This document shows, piece after piece, positions 59,404 to 64,000 of a stretch of 64,000 bases of DNA (positions are counted from its first letter, which is position 1; the number at the start of each line of letters is the position of its first letter). The notes under the pieces were generated by a model that saw only the letters and a list, made by a program, of their open reading frames with translations, had not been told where the DNA came from and did no database searches. The position numbers and the translations under genes are program-made. The DNA is from an uncultured Aquimarina sp. (lineage in GTDB: Bacteria > Bacteroidota > Bacteroidia > Flavobacteriales > Flavobacteriaceae), in assembly GCA_947502885.1 (NCBI GenBank), contig CANNBP010000006.1, positions 186,001-250,000 of the forward strand. Reading direction: 5' to 3'.

Positions 59404-59937
59404 ATGAAAAAATTTTTACTCATATCGATAATGCTAGTAAGTAGCATTTCATTCGCAAGTACAAAAATTGACATTTCTTATAAATTAATGTCGGTAACAG
59501 AAAACACCATAGTAGATGGTTTAGATGAAAATACAGAAGAAGGTGTTATTTTTATTACAGAAAGTTTACACCTTGAAAACGGAGCTCGTATAGAGGTAAG
59601 AAATGCTTGCCTAATCATATTAGGTGACTTAACTGGTAATGGTGTTATCGACATCGATGATTCTGCTACAGTTACATTAGAAGGAGAAGAGCAAGGAAGA
59701 ATTACTTTCATCAATAGATTTTTGGCAGATGATACTTGTCAACAAACCAAAGATCAACAAATATTTAAGCACATTAGAGAAGTTCCTAAAGGTTTAAAAT
59801 ATAGTTTATATAATATGTCAGGAAGACTATTAGATAAAGGAGAAATTGATGACTATTTACATGACTACATAGACCCAAAAACATACTTAATTAAAGTTGA
59901 AGGATACAAATTAAAAAAGATCGTATTTAATAGATAA
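59404..59937 (+). CDS. Small secreted protein with a type A-like T9SS C-terminal tail
   Basis: This 177-residue protein has a signal peptide (MKKFLLISIMLVSSISFAS) and a short beta-rich middle (GARIEVRNACLIILGDLTGN; about 50-105). The end reads YSLYNMSGRLLDKGEID, then TYLIKVEGYKLKKIVF, the pattern of the Por_Secre_tail type A sorting domain. That domain sends proteins through the type IX system to the cell surface. The mature middle is only about 85 residues, too small for a usual T9SS enzyme. It is monocistronic, with its own terminator. Function unknown. Confidence 0.85.
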   Translation: MKKFLLISIMLVSSISFASTKIDISYKLMSVTENTIVDGLDENTEEGVIFITESLHLENGARIEVRNACLIILGDLTGNGVIDIDDSATVTLEGEEQGRITFINRFLADDTCQQTKDQQIFKHIREVPKGLKYSLYNMSGRLLDKGEIDDYLHDYIDPKTYLIKVEGYKLKKIVFNR

Positions 59938-59961
59938 TATAATCAATAAAAGTAAGGTTTA

Positions 59962-59994
59962 AAATCCACGGTAATTGGAGCCGTGGATTTTTTT
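59962..59994 (+). terminator. Intrinsic terminator after the secreted-protein gene
   Basis: AAATCCACGG pairs with CCGTGGATTT around a 9-base loop, followed by a T run to 59994. It lies 25 bases after the stop codon. Confidence 0.92.
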
Positions 59995-60236
59995 AGTTTA
60001 CCATGTTTAAATTTATTCCAAACCGTTATTAAATAATATTAAAAAAACCTTATCTTTAAGAAACGTTACCCCCCATATTTAATACTAATTTACCCCAATA
60101 TTGTAATAAATAATTTTATAGCATAAATACCAATAAATTATTATTTTCTTTGTCTATTTTGATTTAGAATAATAAAACTTCCCCTTATGATATAAACCAA
60201 AAAATGATAAAAGAATTCAACAAAATTTGAATTATA

Positions 60237-61634
60237 GTGAGAATATTCCGGTTTACATCTGAAACAACTAGATATACATTTTACGGAATCGTATTTGGTC
60301 TTCTTTTTCCAATTTTAGCAACATCTATAGATATAGCTAGACTTGGTATGGAGTTTTCTTGGAAATCCATTTTATTGGTGCAAAAAACAAATCCAATTCA
60401 TTACATAATTGACACAGCCCCAATATTCTTGGGGTTATTTGCTATGTTTGGCGGTAAAAACCTTGACAAGGTTAAGGAAAGAAACAGGCAGATTTTAAAA
60501 ACTTCAAAATTCAAAGAAGATTTTTTGGCGAACATGAGTCATGAAATTAGAACTCCGATGATGGGAGTTATAGGAATGATTGATTTACTTTCTAAAAATA
60601 CCAAGCTAGATAATCAACAAAAAGAGTATGTATCTACAATACATAAATCCTCTCTCAATTTACTTGATATTCTAAATCAAGTTTTAGATTTATCTAAAAT
60701 GGAAGCAGGAAAACTTACTTTGTCTCCAGGTTCTATTGCTCTTAAAGATGTAATAAATCAAAACATCGACCTGTTTTCGGCTTCTGCTAAATCAAAAAAT
60801 ATACATCTAATTTCTAAGTACTCATCAGAATTACCAAACAAAATAATAGCAGATGATAATCGACTTACACAAATCATTTCTAATCTTATTGGTAATGCCA
60901 TTAAGTTCACACCAAAAGGTAATATTTATGTGCATACATCCTTAATTTCGAAAATAAAAGATGACTTAATAATTAAAATAGAAGTAATAGACTCAGGTAT
61001 TGGTATAGATAAAAAAGATCAAGAATTTTTATTTTCTCGCTTTAGTCAATTTCATGATTCATCAGATTCTACAATTCACGGAAGCGGATTAGGACTAACC
61101 ATATGTAAAAAGTTAGTCGATTTAATGCAAGGAACCCTTGGTGTTAAAAGTGAATTAGGAAAAGGGAGTAACTTTTGGTTTACATTTAAAGCAAAAGAAA
61201 TTATGAATAGTGAAGTTAATAATGATATGAATTCATTACTAACCAAAACGCAAAAATATAATTTACATGTTTTATTGGTAGAGGATTCAGAAATCAATAT
61301 TCTAGTGTCCAAAAAAATACTAGAATACCTTGGTTGCACTGTTACCATTGTAAGAAGTGGTGTTCAGGCTTTACAAATTTTTAAAGAAAATGAATATGAC
61401 CTTATTCTAATGGACATTAATCTTCCCGAACTAGATGGGTTGCAAACATGTAACCTTATTAGAGAGAAACACAAAAATGTTCCTCCAATTATTGCGCTAA
61501 CTTCTAATGCATTACCTGGGGATGCAGAACTTTACCTCGCAAAAGGTATGGATGATTATATTACCAAACCTTATACTACCGAAATTATGAATATTAAATT
61601 AAAAAAGTGGTTTAAAGAGCGTATCCAAGATTAA
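60237..61634 (+). CDS. Hybrid sensor histidine kinase with receiver domain
   Basis: This 465-residue protein starts with GTG at 60237. Two hydrophobic segments (about 12-30 and 55-75) place a short loop outside the membrane, so there is almost no sensor domain. The kinase part has FLANMSHEIRTP with the phospho-accepting His near 102. An ATPase domain follows, with NLIGNAIKFTPKG (N box), DSGIGI (G1) and GSGLGLTIC (G2). A receiver domain (about 345-460) has the acceptor Asp in LILMDINLP near 392 and the conserved TSNALPGD and KP residues. No output domain is fused, and no partner regulator is adjacent. Confidence 0.93.
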   Translation: MRIFRFTSETTRYTFYGIVFGLLFPILATSIDIARLGMEFSWKSILLVQKTNPIHYIIDTAPIFLGLFAMFGGKNLDKVKERNRQILKTSKFKEDFLANMSHEIRTPMMGVIGMIDLLSKNTKLDNQQKEYVSTIHKSSLNLLDILNQVLDLSKMEAGKLTLSPGSIALKDVINQNIDLFSASAKSKNIHLISKYSSELPNKIIADDNRLTQIISNLIGNAIKFTPKGNIYVHTSLISKIKDDLIIKIEVIDSGIGIDKKDQEFLFSRFSQFHDSSDSTIHGSGLGLTICKKLVDLMQGTLGVKSELGKGSNFWFTFKAKEIMNSEVNNDMNSLLTKTQKYNLHVLLVEDSEINILVSKKILEYLGCTVTIVRSGVQALQIFKENEYDLILMDINLPELDGLQTCNLIREKHKNVPPIIALTSNALPGDAELYLAKGMDDYITKPYTTEIMNIKLKKWFKERIQD

Positions 61635-61829
61635 TCACCTTTTTAAAAGATCTTTTTAATAAGATAAGCCTTACGTTTTAACACATAAAATTTAAACTTT
61701 TTTATGAAATTCATTATCTTGTAAGTTAAGATTATGGTCTACCGACTAATATCCTAAAACAATAATCAAAAAACTGCCTAATTTGTATAAATAAGCAAAT
61801 TATCCTAGTCATAATTAAAAATAAAAACC

Positions 61830-63131
61830 ATGGATAAGAACACTATTATATCACAAAAACTTCCCTTTGAACGACTGTATTTTATCTTGTTAATTTTGGC
61901 ATTAAGTATTCCATTACAAACATTTGCATATTTTCAAGATGCTAACATTGATGTAAACCATATAGAATATAAAGGATATGTTCTAGATCAAGGAAACAAT
62001 TCTCCTTTAACTTCTGCTTCTGTTTCTTTGATTAACACGAATATTTCTATTGTTACAAATGATGAAGGTGAATTTCTTATAAAAGTTCCTAAGCATATAA
62101 ACGATGGTAGTCTACAAGTTTCATATTTAGGGTATCAAGATAAAATTGTTCCACTATTAGATTTTAAGGATAATACATTAAACATTAAACTCAAACCATC
62201 TGTTATCGAATTATCTGAAATCAGTATTAAATTAAGAGATGCCGAAGCTCTAGTACGTGAAGTATTGAAGAAAAAAGGTAGTAATTATCTTAATGACAAT
62301 ACAATCATGACTGCTTTTTATAGAGAAACTATAAAAAAACGTAGATCTTATGTTTCACTTTCAGAGGCAGTAATAGATTTGTATAAAAACCCTTATGAAT
62401 CGTCTAAAACAGACCTTATTAAACTTCATAAAGCTCGTAAAAATGCTAACTACAAAAAACTAGACACCCTAACTTTAAAACTGCAGGGAGGACCAACAAG
62501 TACCTTATATATAGATGTAATGAAGAATCCAGAAATTCTATTTACAGAAGACATGGCCGATGTGTATGAATTTAGTTATGATAAATCCACTCAAATAAAT
62601 GGTAGACACATCTATGTCGTGAAGTTTAAACAACGTCAGACCATATCAGAACCTTTGTATTATGGTAAATTATACATTGATTCTGAAACATTAGCTATGA
62701 CAAAAGCCGTATATAGTCTTAATATGGAGAATAAAGATGAAGTTAGTAAGATGTTTGTGAGAAAAAAACCTAGGCAAGCAAGAGTCTATCCTACCCTTGC
62801 CTCTTACTCTATTGATTACCGACAAAAAGATGGTAAATGGTATTACAGTTATGGAAGTATTGATCTTGCCGTAAAAATAAAGTGGAAAAAGAAATTATTT
62901 AATTCTACATATAAATTAAATGTAGAGATGGCAATTACCGATTGGAAAAAGAATACTGATAACGAGACTATCAAAGCAAAAGATAGGTTAAAGTCTTCTG
63001 TAGTGTTAAGTGATAAAGCTGCTGGTTTTTCCGACCCAATTTTTTGGGGAGAGTACAATGTTATTGAGCCTGAAAAACCTATTGAATCAGCAATAAAAAA
63101 AATACAAAAACAGTTAAGAAAACTTAATTAA
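61830..63131 (+). CDS. Carboxypeptidase-regulatory-like domain protein (DUF5686-type surface protein)
   Basis: This 433-residue protein has an N-terminal signal or anchor segment (about 15-33, LILALSIPLQTFAYF). A CarboxypepD_reg-like domain (about 48-125) has YKGYVLDQGNNSPLTSASV and TNDEGEFLIKVP. The rest is a beta-rich domain found in many Bacteroidota outer-membrane-associated proteins, with AFYRET, the VIDLYKNPY segment and KLYIDSETLAM. No TonB-dependent barrel is present. The ATG at 61830 fits the signal. Its role is unknown; an envelope location is likely. Confidence 0.82.
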   Translation: MDKNTIISQKLPFERLYFILLILALSIPLQTFAYFQDANIDVNHIEYKGYVLDQGNNSPLTSASVSLINTNISIVTNDEGEFLIKVPKHINDGSLQVSYLGYQDKIVPLLDFKDNTLNIKLKPSVIELSEISIKLRDAEALVREVLKKKGSNYLNDNTIMTAFYRETIKKRRSYVSLSEAVIDLYKNPYESSKTDLIKLHKARKNANYKKLDTLTLKLQGGPTSTLYIDVMKNPEILFTEDMADVYEFSYDKSTQINGRHIYVVKFKQRQTISEPLYYGKLYIDSETLAMTKAVYSLNMENKDEVSKMFVRKKPRQARVYPTLASYSIDYRQKDGKWYYSYGSIDLAVKIKWKKKLFNSTYKLNVEMAITDWKKNTDNETIKAKDRLKSSVVLSDKAAGFSDPIFWGEYNVIEPEKPIESAIKKIQKQLRKLN

Positions 63132-63295
63132 TCGAATTACAAGCTCGTAAATGTTATAAAAAGGATTATTTTATTCTTACTACAATTTCTCGTTTAACTA
63201 TTTTATTACTTTTACCGCGGGAAAATAAAAGAAGTTGTAATAGTATTTAATCAAACAAGTCTATTACTAGTATGTAAACCTTTTCGGTAAGTTAA

Positions 63296-64000
63296 ATGAA
63301 CAAAATAAAACTTGTTATCGTTTTGTGCTTGTTGACTCAGTTGTCTTTTGCACAAAAACATAATAATTTGGAGGCGTTGAATGAGGATTTCAAAATTTTT
63401 GAATCTATTATCAAAAATGGTCATCCTGCCTTATATGAGTATATTGACAATGACTCTCTCAACTATGTTTTTGAAGACACAAAAGAGTCTTTGCAAGATG
63501 GTATCTCAAATATAGCATTCTATAAAAAAATGCTAGATGTAACTAATAAAATTAAGGATGCAAAACTTCAGCTTTTTCTTCCTGAAACCATCGGGACTGA
63601 CAGGTATTATTTTCCTCTTATCGTAAAAATAATCAACTCCAATTTTTACACAGATACCAGCGATTTTGAAATACCTATAGGCTCAAAAATCATTTCGATC
63701 AATGACAGAAAAGCCTCAGTAGTTATAGAACAATTAAAAAAATATGTTCCCACTTATGGGAATAATCTCACTCGAAAATATCGAGAAATAGAGTCCAATT
63801 TTGGCTTATACTTTGCCTATGAATATGGCATCCATAAAAAGTTTATTATAACATATATAACCCCAGATGGAGTAAGTAACAATCGCATTATACCTGCAGA
63901 ATCTTTTATAAAAGTTACAAGAAGAAGTGCTTATCGAAATTCGTACTTTGCTAACTTTCATAAGCAACAAAACGGGTTTGACTTTTTTAATTCTTATATA
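63296..64000 (+). CDS. Probable S41 family peptidase-like protein (partial, runs off right edge)
   Basis: The ATG at 63296 opens a frame that stays open to the end of the window (235 codons). A signal peptide (MNKIKLVIVLCLLTQLSFAQ) is followed by LNEDFKIFESIIKNGHPALYEY, the start typical of flavobacterial S41-type secreted peptidases. A possible PDZ-like part is visible (IPIGSKIISINDRKASVV near 125-145). The catalytic region lies beyond the window, so the assignment rests on the N-terminal pattern only. Confidence 0.7.
   Translation, partial: MNKIKLVIVLCLLTQLSFAQKHNNLEALNEDFKIFESIIKNGHPALYEYIDNDSLNYVFEDTKESLQDGISNIAFYKKMLDVTNKIKDAKLQLFLPETIGTDRYYFPLIVKIINSNFYTDTSDFEIPIGSKIISINDRKASVVIEQLKKYVPTYGNNLTRKYREIESNFGLYFAYEYGIHKKFIITYITPDGVSNNRIIPAESFIKVTRRSAYRNSYFANFHKQQNGFDFFNSYI

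Overview
The window is AT-rich DNA from a member of the Bacteroidota, most probably a marine Flavobacteriaceae. The signs are A-rich leaders with almost no Shine-Dalgarno sequences, a TAnnTTTG-type -7 promoter box, an M13 lipoprotein peptidase, a carboxypeptidase-regulatory-domain surface protein and a small secreted protein with a type IX secretion (T9SS) tail. The genus cannot be fixed from the sequence.

Positions 1 to about 48.9 kb hold one giant minus-strand NRPS/PKS locus, read from right to left. A specialised NusG-like antiterminator (48.9 kb) comes first. It is followed by a three-module NRPS, a four-module NRPS, a two-module NRPS whose second adenylation domain is interrupted by a luciferase-like flavin monooxygenase, a KS-AT-KR(degenerate)-ACP polyketide module, a one-module NRPS, a NodU/CmcH-type carbamoyltransferase, a lone condensation domain with a broken active site, another one-module NRPS, and an NRPS that runs off the left edge. 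No thioesterase, epimerase, phosphopantetheinyl transferase or transporter is visible, so the cluster continues to the left.

Hand-read ten-residue A-domain codes give, in colinear order: Ala - X1 - Gly - X2 - Asp - Gly(like) - Ala - X3 - Gly (with monooxygenase) - malonyl (ketone probably kept) - Gly - Phe - Asx - ... X1 to X3 have codes I cannot assign. Six of the synthetase proteins start with a TubC-type docking domain. All seven whose C-terminus is visible end in isoleucine, mostly after an acidic stretch, which suggests a matching set of C-terminal docking peptides.

The 1.2-kb gap between the four- and two-module NRPS genes holds both ends of a decayed NRPS gene. It also holds a two-hairpin element with the core AGGCGGAGCC that recurs in the leader of the NusG-like gene. 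Together these suggest operon-specific processive antitermination and past loss of a module.

Right of 49.6 kb the DNA is ordinary chromosome: a ComM/YifB ATPase, aspartate kinase with a divergent ACT-like partner, an M13 metallopeptidase, a Xre/RES toxin-antitoxin pair, a membrane-anchored patatin-like protein, a small T9SS-tail protein, a hybrid histidine kinase, a carboxypeptidase-regulatory-domain protein and the start of a probable S41-type peptidase.
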